DNA of 64,000 nt from Phycisphaerales bacterium. GTDB taxonomy: Bacteria > Planctomycetota > Phycisphaerae > UBA1845. Position numbers and translations under genes: made by a program. Position 1 is the stretch's first letter. Each line of letters begins with the position of its first letter. Of the stretch, positions 18,787 through 28,758 are shown one piece after another. The stretch covers positions 124,001-188,000 of the forward strand of contig JACKHG010000007.1 in NCBI GenBank assembly GCA_020639115.1. Direction: 5' to 3'. Below the pieces are notes generated by a model. It ran no database searches and was not told where the DNA came from. It saw nothing but the letters and a program-made list of their open reading frames with translations.

Positions 18787-19449
18787 GTGACACCTATCGA
18801 CGCCGCCATGAAGGACCGTGCCAAGGCGCAGTTCGAGCGCTGGGCCCGCTCGTACGACCGCTCCCTGCTGCACCACTTCCTGTTTCGCTCGTCGTACGTG
18901 GCGCTGATGGAGGAGATCGCCCGCTGGCGGGCCGAGCACGATCAGCCGTTCCGGGTGCTCGACATCGGTTGCGGGACCGGTGAGCTCGCGGCGATGCTGG
19001 CCCGCTCGGATTGGGAAGTCACCGCCGTGGGGCTCGACTATTCGCCGGCGATGTGCCGGGCCGCGGACGCCAAGCTCGCGGGGCTGGGCTCGACGGGCCG
19101 CGCCGGTTTCGTCGCCGCCGACAGTGAGTTCCTGCCCTTCGCCGACGCCTCGTTCGACGTCGTCACCTGCTCGAATTCGTTTCACCACTACCCGCACCAG
19201 CAGAACGTCGTGCACGGCGTGCGCCGCGTGCTGCGCCCCGGCGGACGCTTCGTGCTGATCGACGGTTTTCGCGACAACGTGGTCGGGTGGGTCACGTTCG
19301 ACGTGATCGTCTCGCGCATCGAGAAGGGCGTCTACCACGCGCCGTGGTCGGTGATCGACGGCTACTTCCGCGCCGCGGGTTTCACCAACATCCGCCGCCG
19401 CAAGATCAACTTCTGGATGCCGCTGTGCATCACCGTCGGCGAAGTGTAG
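18787..19449 (+). CDS. Class I SAM-dependent methyltransferase
   Basis: This 220-residue soluble enzyme has the UbiE/Methyltransf_11 layout: AdoMet motif I VLDIGCGTGELAAML near residues 58-72, an acidic residue ending strand 2 in GLDYSP, DSEFLPFADASFDVVTC (motif II/III) and RRVLRPGGRFVLID (post-motif). The substrate cannot be read from sequence. The start is GTG 18787; ATG 18808 (MKDRAKAQFERWA) is an equally possible start and would lose only seven residues. It lies 42 bases after mnmE and may be cotranscribed with it. A palindromic repeat lies just downstream. Confidence 0.88.
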   Translation: MTPIDAAMKDRAKAQFERWARSYDRSLLHHFLFRSSYVALMEEIARWRAEHDQPFRVLDIGCGTGELAAMLARSDWEVTAVGLDYSPAMCRAADAKLAGLGSTGRAGFVAADSEFLPFADASFDVVTCSNSFHHYPHQQNVVHGVRRVLRPGGRFVLIDGFRDNVVGWVTFDVIVSRIEKGVYHAPWSVIDGYFRAAGFTNIRRRKINFWMPLCITVGEV

Positions 19450-19500
19450 GTGTGCCGCTGCGCTCGAACAGATGAAGTGATTTCGGACGCTGCGGTTCAC

Positions 19501-19578
19501 GTGTGCCACTGCTCTTGAGCAGTGCAAGCAACTCGGGCGCCGACGCGCGCTGACCACTGCTCAAGAGCAGTGGTACAC
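19501..19578. repeat. Pair of palindromes forming a larger inverted repeat
   Basis: Two short perfect palindromes, CACTGCTCTTGAGCAGTG at 19507-19524 and CACTGCTCAAGAGCAGTG at 19555-19572, face each other. With their flanks they form 24-base inverted arms (19501-19524 and 19555-19578) with a single mismatch and a 30-base centre. A decayed relative of the arm may lie at about 19449-19472. The element sits between the converging methyltransferase and folC genes, where it could work as a bidirectional terminator or be a REP-like mobile repeat. No poly-T run supports an ordinary terminator. Confidence 0.8.
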
Positions 19579-19605
19579 TCGTAGTTTGAGGAAACGCAAT
19601 CAGGC

Positions 19606-21081
19606 TCAGACCAAAACCGGCTTCTTGCGCAGCTTGCGGGCGGCCTCGCCGCAGATGTAGAACGAGCCGGTGATGCAGATCAGGTCCTCGCGGGTCACGG
19701 CGCGCTTGGCAATTTCCAAGGCGTCCTCGAGCGTGTCGGCGACCTGGGCCATCTTGCTGCAGCGCTCCTGGAACATCGCGTGCAGCTCGTACGGGTCGGC
19801 GGAGCGGCTCGTCCGCGCCGAGGTGAAGATGATCTTGTCGGCCCCGAGCTGCACGTGGCGCAGCATGCCGGGAATGTCCTTGTCACGCTGGCACGCGAAG
19901 ATCACCACCATCGAGTCGTAGCGGATCGTCTGGCCGATCGCCCGCATCAGCGCCTCGACGCTCGAGGCGTTGTGGGCGCCGTCAATCAGGATGCGCGGTT
20001 CGTCGCTGACGATCTCCATGCGGCCCTCGAGCTTCACGTCCGCGAGGCCGGAGATCGCCTTCTGGTCGTCGATGCTGAAGCCGCGGCTCTTGAGCGCGTC
20101 CATCACCGAAAGGGCCACACTGCAGTTGATCGCCTGGTGCTCGCCGGGCAGCGGAACGTGCAGATGCTCGAAGCGGCTGCGGGACGTGGTCAGCGACAAT
20201 CGCGTGTGCGGGCCGACGGGCCGCGACGACTCGAAGCGGTAGCTGAACTCGTTGTCCACGCCGGGCAGGCAGAGCGGGGCCTTCATCTTCTCAGCCGCCT
20301 CGCGGAGCACCTTCATCACTTCCGGCTCCTGCGGGGCGCAGACCACCGGAACGCCTTCCTTGATGATGCCCGCCTTCTCGCTGGCGATCTCCGCGAGCGT
20401 GTCGCCCAACTGGGCCATGTGGTCCTTGCTGATGCTGGTAATCGCACAGGCGTCGGGGCGGACGACATTCGTCGAGTCCAGCCGGCCGCCCAGGCCGGTC
20501 TCCACGACCGCCACGTCCACGCCGCTCTCCGCGAACCAGACGAACGCCGTCGCGGTGAGGACCTCGAAGTAGGTCACGTCGCGTTCGCGGGCGGGTAGCT
20601 TGCTGATGGCGCCGATCACCTGGGAGAGGCACTTGGTGAAGTCGCGCTCGCCGATGCGTTCACCGTCGATTGACATTCGCTCGCGGACCGTGATCAGGTG
20701 CGGCGAGGAGTACGAGCCGACCTTGTAGCCGCAGCGGCTGAGCATGCAGGCCAGCATCGCGCAGGTGCTGCCCTTGCCCTTCGTGCCCGCGACGTGGATG
20801 CACTTCATCTTGCGTTCGGGCCGGCCGAGCTTGGCCAGGATCTTGTCGACGCGGGAGAGCTTGTAGCCGTTGCGTTCGCCGCGGGGCGGCGGGTTCTTTT
20901 CGAAGTTGGTGACGGTTTTCAGGTAGTTGAGGGCCGCCTTGTACGTGCGGATGCTCGCCGCCGAGGATTTCGCGGTGCCGTTGGTGCTGGTACGGCGGGC
21001 GGTCGCGGCACGGCGCGTGGCTGTGCCGTTGGTGCCTGATCGGGTTTTGGTACTGCTCTTGGTGGCGGTGGTACGCGGCAT
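19606..21081 (-). CDS. folC: Folylpolyglutamate synthase / dihydrofolate synthase
   Basis: The enzyme adds glutamate to folates and, in bifunctional forms, to dihydropteroate. The core is typical: YLKTVTNFEK near the start, ATP loop AGTKGKGSTCAML, SSPHLITVRERM, TYFEVLTATAFVWF, VETGLGGRLDSTN, ITSISKDHMAQLGDTLAEIASEKAGI and ILIDGAHNASSVEAL. An unusual N-terminal stretch of about 45 residues, rich in Thr, Arg, Ser and Ala, precedes the family domain and looks disordered. ATG 21081 is chosen over a GTG at 21123; translation might even start later if the low-complexity leader is not used. It converges on the methyltransferase gene. Confidence 0.93.
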   Translation of the reverse strand: MPRTTATKSSTKTRSGTNGTATRRAATARRTSTNGTAKSSAASIRTYKAALNYLKTVTNFEKNPPPRGERNGYKLSRVDKILAKLGRPERKMKCIHVAGTKGKGSTCAMLACMLSRCGYKVGSYSSPHLITVRERMSIDGERIGERDFTKCLSQVIGAISKLPARERDVTYFEVLTATAFVWFAESGVDVAVVETGLGGRLDSTNVVRPDACAITSISKDHMAQLGDTLAEIASEKAGIIKEGVPVVCAPQEPEVMKVLREAAEKMKAPLCLPGVDNEFSYRFESSRPVGPHTRLSLTTSRSRFEHLHVPLPGEHQAINCSVALSVMDALKSRGFSIDDQKAISGLADVKLEGRMEIVSDEPRILIDGAHNASSVEALMRAIGQTIRYDSMVVIFACQRDKDIPGMLRHVQLGADKIIFTSARTSRSADPYELHAMFQERCSKMAQVADTLEDALEIAKRAVTREDLICITGSFYICGEAARKLRKKPVLV

Positions 21082-21527
21082 GGGTGGTGGCCTAATCCTG
21101 AAACACGTATGTTGAGCCGGCACTCGCGGGTCGTGCGGGGCACGACCGTCAACGGTTGGCGATGCGGCGAAACTGCTCCGATCGGCGGACCCTCGCGCCA
21201 GCGGTCATGCCAGCCGATCGCAGCGCCGGACTTGGAGGATTACCGCACTCCGTTACGGTATTTCCGGACCATCGCAGCGTCTGGGGCGGGCTGGGCCATC
21301 AACTTTGACCCTTAGTAGTTACGCCTGCCTTTCAACAAAGTTCGCGTCGGATCCTTCCATGCAGGGCGGGTGCGAAATCCTCTCAAGCGGTTATAATACA
21401 TGAAATTACGCTGATTGCAAGGTGACGCGGGCGGCGGACGCGGGCCAGGTTGGGAATTCACAGGCTGAAATCGGCGTGTCGGCATGCCTTAACTTCCTTT
21501 AATGCATTAGTTTAGGGTGATCGCGGC
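21082..21527. other. Intergenic region between divergent folC and aroB
   Basis: This gap of 446 bases is clearly richer in A+T than its surroundings from about 21310 on. It should contain promoters for both genes. The only sharp signal is a TATAAT hexamer at 21392-21397. I see no RNA gene or repeat. Confidence 0.6.
21392..21397 (+). promoter_or_regulatory. Candidate -10 box for aroB
   Basis: A perfect TATAAT lies in an AT-rich patch about 130 bases before the aroB start. The sequence 17 bases upstream (GGTGCG) is a poor -35 match, so the assignment rests on the -10 hexamer and on composition. Confidence 0.4.
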
Positions 21528-22619
21528 GTGGAAGACATTTTTCTTCGAGTTGGCGGTGCGACGACCCGGATTCGGGTGGTCCCCGGGGCCCTGAACCACA
21601 TTGGAGAGTGGATTGCGGAGCTCGCAACCCCACCAATGGTATTGGTCTGCGCGGACACAACCGTCGCCGGGCTGTATGCCGACCGCGTGCTCGCCAGCCT
21701 GGGTGCAGCCGGCCTCAAAGCGGCACTGCACACGTTCCCCCCGGGCGACGCCTCGAAGTCGCTGGCTGAGCTGGACCGGATATATGTGAAACTGGGCGAA
21801 ATGAAACTGGCCCGCGATGGCATGATGGTGGCACTCGGCGGCGGGGTGGCGAGCGACCTCACCGGCTTCGCAGCCGCCACCTGGATGCGGGGGGTGCGGT
21901 TCGTGACCTGCCCGACGACGCTCGAGTCGGATGTCGACGCGTGCGTTGGCGGCAAGACGGGGATCAACCACGCAGCCGGCAAGAACCTCGTGGGGGCGTT
22001 CCACCATGCGGATCTCGTGGCGGTGGATCCAGAGTGCCTGCAGACGCTGCCCGAGCGGGACGTGGCGGCTGGCCTGGCTGAGTCGGTCAAGCACGCGCTG
22101 ATCGCGGACGCGGCGTTTCTGGACTGGCACGAGTCGCGGGTCGAGGCGATCCAGGCGCGGGAGCCCGCGGTGATGGGGGAGCTGATCGAGCGCAACCTGC
22201 GGATCAAGGTGGGGGTGGTGGAGACGGACGAACATGAGCAGGGCCGGCGGGCGTTGCTCAACTTCGGGCACACGATCGGGCACGCGATCGAGGCGTTGTG
22301 CGGGTACGAGCTGCGGCACGGCGAGGCGGTAGCGCTGGGCATGGTGGCTGCGGCTGACCTGTCGCGGTCGAAGGGGATGCTGGGTGACGCGGACGTCGCG
22401 CGGATCCGCGCGGTGCTGGAGCGGTTCCACCTGCCGACGGTGGTGCCGATTGCGCTGGAGGTCGACGCGGTGGCTGCGTTGACGCTGGGGGACAAGAAGG
22501 TTCGCGGCGGCCGCCGGCGTTGGGTGCTGCTGGATGGGATTGGCTGCGGCGTCGTGCGTGAGGACGTGGACGAGGAGCAGATCCGCGCGGCGATCACAAT
22601 GGTGACAGCCGGCGCGTAG
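21528..22619 (+). CDS. aroB: 3-dehydroquinate synthase
   Basis: The enzyme turns DAHP into 3-dehydroquinate, the second step of the shikimate pathway, using NAD and a divalent metal. The 363-residue product shows VALGGGVASDLTGF, the CPTTLESDVDACVGGKTGIN region (with the usual LA.VDSS altered to LESDVDA), ESVKHALIAD, and the metal site NFGHTIGHAIE followed by LRHGEAVALGM. The start is GTG 21528 with AGGGTGA about eight bases upstream. It ends inside a 33-base tandem repeat. The gene is monocistronic as far as the sequence shows. Confidence 0.95.
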   Translation: MEDIFLRVGGATTRIRVVPGALNHIGEWIAELATPPMVLVCADTTVAGLYADRVLASLGAAGLKAALHTFPPGDASKSLAELDRIYVKLGEMKLARDGMMVALGGGVASDLTGFAAATWMRGVRFVTCPTTLESDVDACVGGKTGINHAAGKNLVGAFHHADLVAVDPECLQTLPERDVAAGLAESVKHALIADAAFLDWHESRVEAIQAREPAVMGELIERNLRIKVGVVETDEHEQGRRALLNFGHTIGHAIEALCGYELRHGEAVALGMVAAADLSRSKGMLGDADVARIRAVLERFHLPTVVPIALEVDAVAALTLGDKKVRGGRRRWVLLDGIGCGVVREDVDEEQIRAAITMVTAGA

Positions 22620-22684
22620 GGCGTGCCGTGCACGCCGAAGGCAAATCCAACGGGCGTGCCGTGCACGCCGAAGGTGAATCTAAC
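22619..22684. repeat. Two tandem copies of a 33-base repeat
   Basis: Two 33-base units (22619-22651 and 22652-22684) share GGGCGTGCCGTGCACGCCGA and differ at only a few 3' positions. Each contains a GC-rich palindromic core around GTGCAC. The first copy overlaps the last base of the aroB stop codon. Confidence 0.8.
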
Positions 22685-23230
22685 CACCGAGTGCGCAGAA
22701 TACACAGAGAACGGCGTCGGCTGGTTTTTTCAACAGGAGATAACGGAGAGAACGGAGAACGGCGGGATTTTGGGTTGGGGAACCGCGAATGGACGCGAGG
22801 AACGCGAAGGATAGTGTTTGTTGAATAGCGCTCCTCAGCGAACTCGGAGTCGCTGCGTGAGCTGCCTCCAGACCTCGAACGCCGCAGGCGTTCAATCGCC
22901 AAGCCCGGGGTCGGCGCGGCGCACCCAAGGCCCACCCCGGGATAACCCATCCCCAAAAATCCCCCACTCCAACGGAGTTGAGGCGCCGGTCGCCTGCACT
23001 ACGGAAGAACCCAAGGGGTCGCGAGTCGTTTCTGGGCTTCAGATCGCTTGCCCGGAGGCGACGTAAGGAAGAGCAATACCGGGAAACGACTCCCGACCCG
23101 AATAGCATGAAGCCAACGCCAAGCTGACGTAAGTTCTTTTACCAGGCGCACTTACGTGCACTTGCGCAAAGCGCGGCCTCCGTTCATGATGTTGGTGGTT
23201 GACATCCCGACAGCATGAAGGAGGCCACGG
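22685..23230. other. Repeat-derived, gene-free DNA upstream of the transposase remnant
   Basis: This stretch has no coding sequence I can support. It contains short purine-rich repetitive tracts (GGAGATAACGGAGAGAACGG near 22735), a segment around 22860-22960 with repeated GAACGCCGCAGGCGTTC-like palindromes, and sequence up to 23110 that looks like debris of dispersed repeats. The GGAGG-like AAGGAGG before 23231 belongs to the transposase remnant. Confidence 0.5.
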
Positions 23231-24610
23231 ATGGCGATCTTTGCTCCTCTCGGACCCCGCGTCAATCACGGTGTACTCGATGATCCGATGGTGCGCGGCG
23301 TGATCGCGCCGGCGGTGATCGAAGGCTTCGCGCGGGCCGCCGGTCATCGCTGGCGCAGGTCCTACTGGTCGCCCTACGTCACGTTCCTCACGTTTTTGCT
23401 GCAGGTCATGGACGGCGCCAAGACGCTCCGCTCGGCGGTAGCCCTGCGCCACATCCACACCCTCGCCAGCGGCGGCACCGAACGCAGTGTCGGCCCGCGG
23501 CAGCGCGAGATCGCGCGCCGCCTGCGCCCCGGCGGGCAGGCGCAGGCGCCCGCCGCGCTGCCTTCGCCGGATCCGTCCGCCTACTGCCAGGCGCGCAAAC
23601 GTCTGCCCTTCGAGGTCATTCGTCAGGCGCTGAGCGCGTTGGCAGAGCGGCTGTGGACCCCGCGTGCTGCCACGGCCCGCTGGTGCGGCCGACGCGTCTG
23701 GGTGGTGGATGGCTCCAGTGCGAGCATGCCCGACGCGGGTGCAGGCGAGTTTCCGCAGCCGCAGCGCGCGCGGTTGTAGCTTTCAATCGCAGTTCGTGGC
23801 GGTGTTCTGCCATGCGGCGCGATCGTCAGTCGACCGTGGATGCCGCTTTGAATGACCTTGTTTCGCCAGCTGCTGGGCTGTTTTGCACCCGGCGACGTGG
23901 TTATGGGCGATCCGCACCTACGGGTGCGTACACCGTGCTCAGCCCAACTGCTCGCGCCGCGATCTTCAGCAATTTTCCGGCTGCATCAGAAGCGCAAAGG
24001 TGGTTTCCCGCAAGACCTGCGGCTGGGCCGCAACGATATTCGTCGCATTAATGGTCACGCGACAGCGCGGTAGCGGGCATCGATGCGGCCTCCCGCCGCC
24101 GGGGAGTTCGAAGCGTTGCCGACGCGGTTGCCCGTGCGGGCTGGTGCAGATCACCACGCCATCAAAGTTCGCAACCGCACGATCGTGCGATACCTTGCTG
24201 GACCAGTGAGACGCCCACGGACGAGATCAGGCGGCAGCCGCCGCTGCCGGTGGACGGCGGGCTGAACCTGCGCAGCCTGAAGACGCACCTGGGGATGGAA
24301 GTGCTGCGGGGGCAAGAGCGTGGAGGTGGTCGCCAAGGAGATCGCGATGCACGTGCTGGTGGCTAACCTGGCGCGGGTGGCGATGTGGCGGGTAGCGCGC
24401 CCACGCAGTGCGATCCGCGTGCGTTGAGCCTACCGGCACGCTGCACCGCCTGCGGCACGCCTTTGCTTGCTGCTGCATGCGCCTCCGTCCGGCGTGCACG
24501 ATCTGCTGCGGCACCTGGTCCCACGCGGCACGGCCTGCGACCGCCTGCCCTATCCCGGCGACCGCTACGAACCGCGCCGCGTCAAACGCCGAGCCAAACC
24601 GCACATTTGA
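23231..24610 (+). pseudogene. IS4-family transposase, broken by several frameshifts
   Basis: The first 180 codons read as the N-terminal part of an IS4-type DDE transposase (MAIFAPLGPRVNHG, SPYVTFLTFLLQVMDGAKTLR, DPSAYCQARKRLP, WVVDGSSASMPD, where the Asp is the first catalytic residue). The frame then breaks near 23770. Later fragments in other frames continue the same protein in order: LFRQLLGCFAPGDVV with FRLHQKRKG, RLGRNDI and EALPTRLPVR, KVRNRTIV, LNLRSLKTHLGMEVLRG containing the catalytic Glu region, and finally TGTLHRLRHAF and YEPRRVKRRAKPH. At least four frame changes are needed. I could not find clear terminal inverted repeats. It is a dead or badly sequenced copy. Confidence 0.8.
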
Positions 24611-24891
24611 CCTGACTGTTGGGAAACCCAGGTGCAAAATGCATCAGCAGATGAAGTGACGGAATTGCCATTGGCTTTACCGGTCGCTCCCGACGCCTTA
24701 GTTCGTTCCTTAGTTCGTCCATAATCTGATGATCATCTTGCATTTTTATGAGTTTTCTGGAAACAGCTCCGTCCCGTTCCCTTCCCCCAAGAACGTGGAT
24801 ATGCCAGCCGTCAGAAGATCATCTGGTACGGTCCCGTTCACTTTCGGTTCCAATCCGATCATTAAGAAAGCCTCGCGCGGTCAGGACGCCA

Positions 24892-26268
24892 TCAGCTCCA
24901 CCAACTTCCAGACGCTTTACAGACCGCCAGCGTTTGAAACTCCGCGAAATCGAGCAGGTCGTTGTCACCGTCGAGGTCAAAGATCGAAACACACCTCGCT
25001 CTCGACTGACCCCTCCGGAACCGATCCAAACACGTCCGCAAGCGATGGCATCCGCGCCCATCGATCACCATCGCCATCAGCGTCGCCGCTACCGGCATAC
25101 CGGCACGCGTCCTGAGCATCCGTGGTGCCGTCCCCGTCAGAATCCAGCTGACAATCGTCAGGAATACCGTTCGAGGAATCGCAGTCATTTTGCCTGCAGC
25201 TCGCATTCATCGGTATGGCGTTGAGTTACAGTCGTTGCCGGAGGGACTGGAAACTTCAGTCAGAGCGGCCCGTTGACCAATGGCCATGCCGTCCGTGCAT
25301 CGGCGAGTCCGCAAGACCATACCGGCGACGCCCTTCATCAGCGCGCTGATGACGACAAGGCCAGCTCGTCGCCAGCCAGCGTTGTGTTCATGTGTACCCG
25401 CGATTTCCTGCAGGGGAGCACTGGCGTTCAAACGCACTTCATCAATTTGTCGGACGAAAGGGATTGGTATTGGGCGAGGTGGTACCGCCCGCCGTCCGAT
25501 GTGTTGAAGGCTGGCGGTGACAGTACTATAGGCGACGTCGCCGGCGGCCGGCTTGCTGGTTTCCTGCCCATCAACATATACCTTGAGCACCGAATCATCA
25601 TACACCCCAGCCATATGATGCCATTGATTGGGGTCGATGGTGGAAATATCGTCGCAAACGACATTCTGATTGCCAAAGCTGTTTGCGTTGCTGGCTGAGA
25701 ATCGTGCCCGACCATCGGCGAGAATGGCGAGGGCGTAACCGTCATCTCCACCGCCATCCTCGTCATGAAACACCAAGCTCTGCACGCCACCGAGTTGCCG
25801 GACGTTGACCCAGGCTTCAATGGTGAAGTTGTTGAGGGGACGCAGGTCGGGAGTTGAGGGAATCAGAACGTGATCATTGACTCCGTCGAACTCGAGCGCG
25901 AAGCCCGAGGGCACGCCACCGGCTACCAACTCGCATTCATCCGGCGTTCCGTTGGCGTTGCAATCGCCGCTGGTCCCGGCGGCAATATCCGCGCCGTCCG
26001 CGATGCCGTTATTGTTGCAATCCCGCACAGGCGCAACCCAGAAGCCGCCGGTGATCTCATAACTTCCCCCGGCAAGCGCTGGCGGTCCTGCATCCGGCTG
26101 GCCAATGGTGGCGGACAATCCGTAGTTGCCCCCGGCGGAGGTTCCACCGCCGCCGTCGATGGTGGACCAAGCGATGGTGAAACTGTCGCCTGCTGCGAGC
26201 ACGCCGCTGGACGCGACGTGGAGGATCATCAGGGCCGGAATCAGCTTCTTCGTCCCGCATGTCATCAT
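24892..26268 (-). pseudogene. Secreted LamG-domain protein with DCN repeats, frameshifted C-terminus
   Basis: The first 290 codons are intact: a signal peptide ending VLAAG, a GGNYGLSATIGQPDAG motif common in planctomycete exported proteins, DCNNNGIADGADIAAG repeats and a LamG/concanavalin-like domain (ALEFDGVNDHVLIPS, FTIEAWVNVRQLGG, WHHMAGVYDD, VYVDGQ, IDEVRL). After about codon 290 the expected reading (WRFDEG-like and PYGNDG-like motifs) is scattered over other frames. It picks up again as NDCDSSNGIPDDCQLDSDGDGTTDAQDAC and DGDNDLLDFAEFQT, a dockerin-like end, near 24950-25200. Several indels therefore separate the two parts. ATG 26268 or 26265 starts it, with GGAG upstream. Confidence 0.72.
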
Positions 26269-26467
26269 GTGTCTCCGTCTTATCGCGGCCCGCAGTCACT
26301 CGGATTCTCAGAGCCAAGCCTTGAGAGCGGCGTTCTATGCCTTCAGAACAAAGTGTTCGTTCTTCGCTTTTGAACCCCTGTTTCTTCCCATTCCGCGATT
26401 CCCACCGCGTTTTCCTCGTCCCCAGGTGGTCAAGCTCTCCTGCAATCGAAGACGCGCAATCGGTACG

Positions 26468-27703
26468 TCAGTGCACCCCGATAAGCGCGGTTCCTCCGTA
26501 GGCCCGAAGCTCCAGACTCTTGGTCAGGGTCAAACTTTCACTGCTGCTGCCGGCCTTGATGTTTATGCAACTCCCCGGCGGCGCCGCGTCGACTCCAGCC
26601 TGCAAAGTGCAAAAGGGCAGAGACAAGGCGCCGCATTGCCAGGTCAAGTCGGGAGTACAGGTCACGAAGTCGACCCAGAGGGACGACGAAGCGATTTCCG
26701 GCGGGAGATCGCAGGAGAGTTCCAGTGCTCCAGATTGAACGGGCGGCGGAGTCGGCATCAGGGGGCGCAGTGATGCGGGCAAGCTGTTGTAGATGCGGAG
26801 CAAGTAGCGGTCCGGCATGTGATCGGAAATCGAAATGCCGCCCAGCGGACCGTTGGTGAAATCTACCGTGCACCCGCCAGTGCCTGCCTCTCTAATCCAG
26901 ACTGCCTCACCCACGTGACTATAGAAGATGTCCGGAGGGACGCTCGTGGGAGGCAAGTGCGGCACGAGATCGCGGTTGTCGACCCAGCGTTGCGTCTGCG
27001 CGTCGGCGTAGAACGTTTCGTACAGACCCACCGCGTCGTCCAGCGCCGTGGTGGCGAGGGCGCGCGGACTGCCGTAGGTATAGATGCCTTGGACGCGGGG
27101 AAGAAGGTGCGGCGCCTTGCTTCCTATCTTCAACGCGGTCACGACCGCCAGTGCTCCTCCCAGGCTGTGACCGGTCAGCCACACGCGCCGGTTGCCTGAG
27201 TTCTCGATGTGGGTACGGATCTCGGGAAAGACGGATTCGGTAGCCGCATGGAAACCGAGGTGGATCCCCTGGTACGTGAAGATCTGCACATCCGTCCACC
27301 AGAGATCCGCGCTGGTGAATGGATCGGTGCCCCGAAAGGCGAAGATGATGGCGTCATCGGTCTGGACGACGGCAAGCTGAGTGTCGCCCTGCAGGCCAAT
27401 GTCGAAGGGCTTGCTGATATAATCGACGAATTCCAGTCCCAGTCCGGCGATCCGCGCCTTGAACACGTCTTCGAAATCCGCTTCCGGAACATCGAACTTG
27501 TAGATGAACGTGCTCAGATAGGCCAGGAGATAGACGTTGCTCCAGTCGTGCCCGACGGCATCGGCATCGAATTCCAGGAACGCGGGCGGGAGATCGCAGG
27601 TTGCGGCGCCCGCCGCGCGAGATTCCTGCGCCCGTGACCGGGCGGGGAAGCCGCCCGAGGCGCCGAGCAGGACGATCATTGCAACGCGTGTTACCCACAC
27701 CAT
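26468..27703 (-). CDS. Secreted class 3 lipase-like alpha/beta hydrolase
   Basis: The 411-residue exported protein starts MVWVTRVAMIVLLGASGG (signal peptide) with GGAG eight bases upstream. The Lipase_3 fold is shown by FAFRGTD, the nucleophile elbow TGHSLGGALA, VDNRDLVPHLPP (likely catalytic Asp) and SDHMPDRYL (likely catalytic His). It probably hydrolyses lipids or other esters outside the cell. The last 60 residues (LPFCTLQAGVDAAPPGSCINIKAG) resemble the start of a right-handed beta-helix or a surface-retention tail; the neighbouring astacin has a similar ending (GGTLWIQPGSYLAAG). It is the third gene of a leftward trio, 31 bases after the astacin gene. Its G+C content is visibly lower than that of the flanking housekeeping genes. 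Confidence 0.88.
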   Translation of the reverse strand: MVWVTRVAMIVLLGASGGFPARSRAQESRAAGAATCDLPPAFLEFDADAVGHDWSNVYLLAYLSTFIYKFDVPEADFEDVFKARIAGLGLEFVDYISKPFDIGLQGDTQLAVVQTDDAIIFAFRGTDPFTSADLWWTDVQIFTYQGIHLGFHAATESVFPEIRTHIENSGNRRVWLTGHSLGGALAVVTALKIGSKAPHLLPRVQGIYTYGSPRALATTALDDAVGLYETFYADAQTQRWVDNRDLVPHLPPTSVPPDIFYSHVGEAVWIREAGTGGCTVDFTNGPLGGISISDHMPDRYLLRIYNSLPASLRPLMPTPPPVQSGALELSCDLPPEIASSSLWVDFVTCTPDLTWQCGALSLPFCTLQAGVDAAPPGSCINIKAGSSSESLTLTKSLELRAYGGTALIGVH

Positions 27704-27734
27704 GTCAATCACTCCGCCATTGCGTTGAATTTGT

Positions 27735-28748
27735 TCAATTCCCGATCCCCAGCGTGACGCCACCAAGCGGAGCCCGCAGGGTCACCGCGTTCGACCAGGT
27801 GCCCGCCGCGAGGTAACTGCCGGGCTGAATCCACAGTGTTCCCCCGGACGGGGTGCTGCTCAGGCCGACTACAGCGGTCTGGAACGGTTCAAGAAACGTA
27901 CCTTTCTGTGTCCCGGTCCAGACGTGGTCGACGAATCGCCAGTCTGGCTCTGGGTAGAGAAACGACATGATCCGGCTGTCCCAGAAGCTTGGCGACGATC
28001 TTTGTCCGATAGTGCACTGCCAGGCCGGACCATTGGGCGCGAGGACCGTAATCGTGCGACAATTCGTATTGTCACAGTTGCACACACCACCGCATGAGCT
28101 GAAAGCGCACGCGCCATAATGCATGATCGACCCAAAGTCATAAGGGCCGTACTCGTTCGAGGGCCACGGGATGCCCGGATAAAACGCGAAGTCGCTTTCC
28201 TGCCCGGGCAGAATGTTGTCCCATTCAATCTGAACGAAATCATCACGGTCTGAGCGCATCTGCTCGTGCCAGAGACCCAGAGCATGGCCGAGTTCGTGGA
28301 CCATGGTTCCCGTGGCCCAGTTCAGGATGTTGACAGCTTGTCCGGGAATAGGCCACATTCCGACCAGGGAGTTGTTGCCGGTGCTGTTCTGGATATGCAG
28401 ATAGTTGAACTCGTCCGAACGAACCACAAAGTCCACATTGGCGATGCCTTCCCACACCGCCATGGCGCCGAGCATGGCCGCTTGGTTAGCCACGGAGACA
28501 TTCGGATCAAACTCGTAGGGAACAATGCCGTTCGGCCATTGATTGGTCTGGTAGGTTGCCCGCTCTGCGTAGAAGTCGTCGGGAACAACGATGTCACCCT
28601 CGACAACCAGGTATCCGGGGGGGACGCCGGGTTCATCACCGGCTGTTCGTGGAGCGACGCGGTCTTGCGCCCACGCAGCCGCGGTGGCCAGCGTCGCGAT
28701 GAGCCCCGCTGTGATCGCGTGCAGGATGGATCGGGCGGACACATTCAT
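27735..28748 (-). CDS. Secreted astacin-family (M12A) zinc metalloprotease
   Basis: This 337-residue endopeptidase has a signal peptide ending TAAAWAQ, a propeptide-like region and a complete astacin active site: HELGHALGLWHEQMRSDRDD (HExxHxxGxxHExxR with the following DRD) and the Met-turn SIMHYG. WPNGIVPYEFD marks the start of the mature protease. About 70 residues after the catalytic domain form a beta-helix-like tail shared with the lipase. The start at MNVSARS has AAGGAG six bases upstream. It lies only 10 bases after the tail-fibre-like gene and 31 bases before the lipase gene, so the three are almost certainly one transcript. Confidence 0.93.
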   Translation of the reverse strand: MNVSARSILHAITAGLIATLATAAAWAQDRVAPRTAGDEPGVPPGYLVVEGDIVVPDDFYAERATYQTNQWPNGIVPYEFDPNVSVANQAAMLGAMAVWEGIANVDFVVRSDEFNYLHIQNSTGNNSLVGMWPIPGQAVNILNWATGTMVHELGHALGLWHEQMRSDRDDFVQIEWDNILPGQESDFAFYPGIPWPSNEYGPYDFGSIMHYGACAFSSCGGVCNCDNTNCRTITVLAPNGPAWQCTIGQRSSPSFWDSRIMSFLYPEPDWRFVDHVWTGTQKGTFLEPFQTAVVGLSSTPSGGTLWIQPGSYLAAGTWSNAVTLRAPLGGVTLGIGN

Positions 28749-28758
28749 AAGGGTCTCC

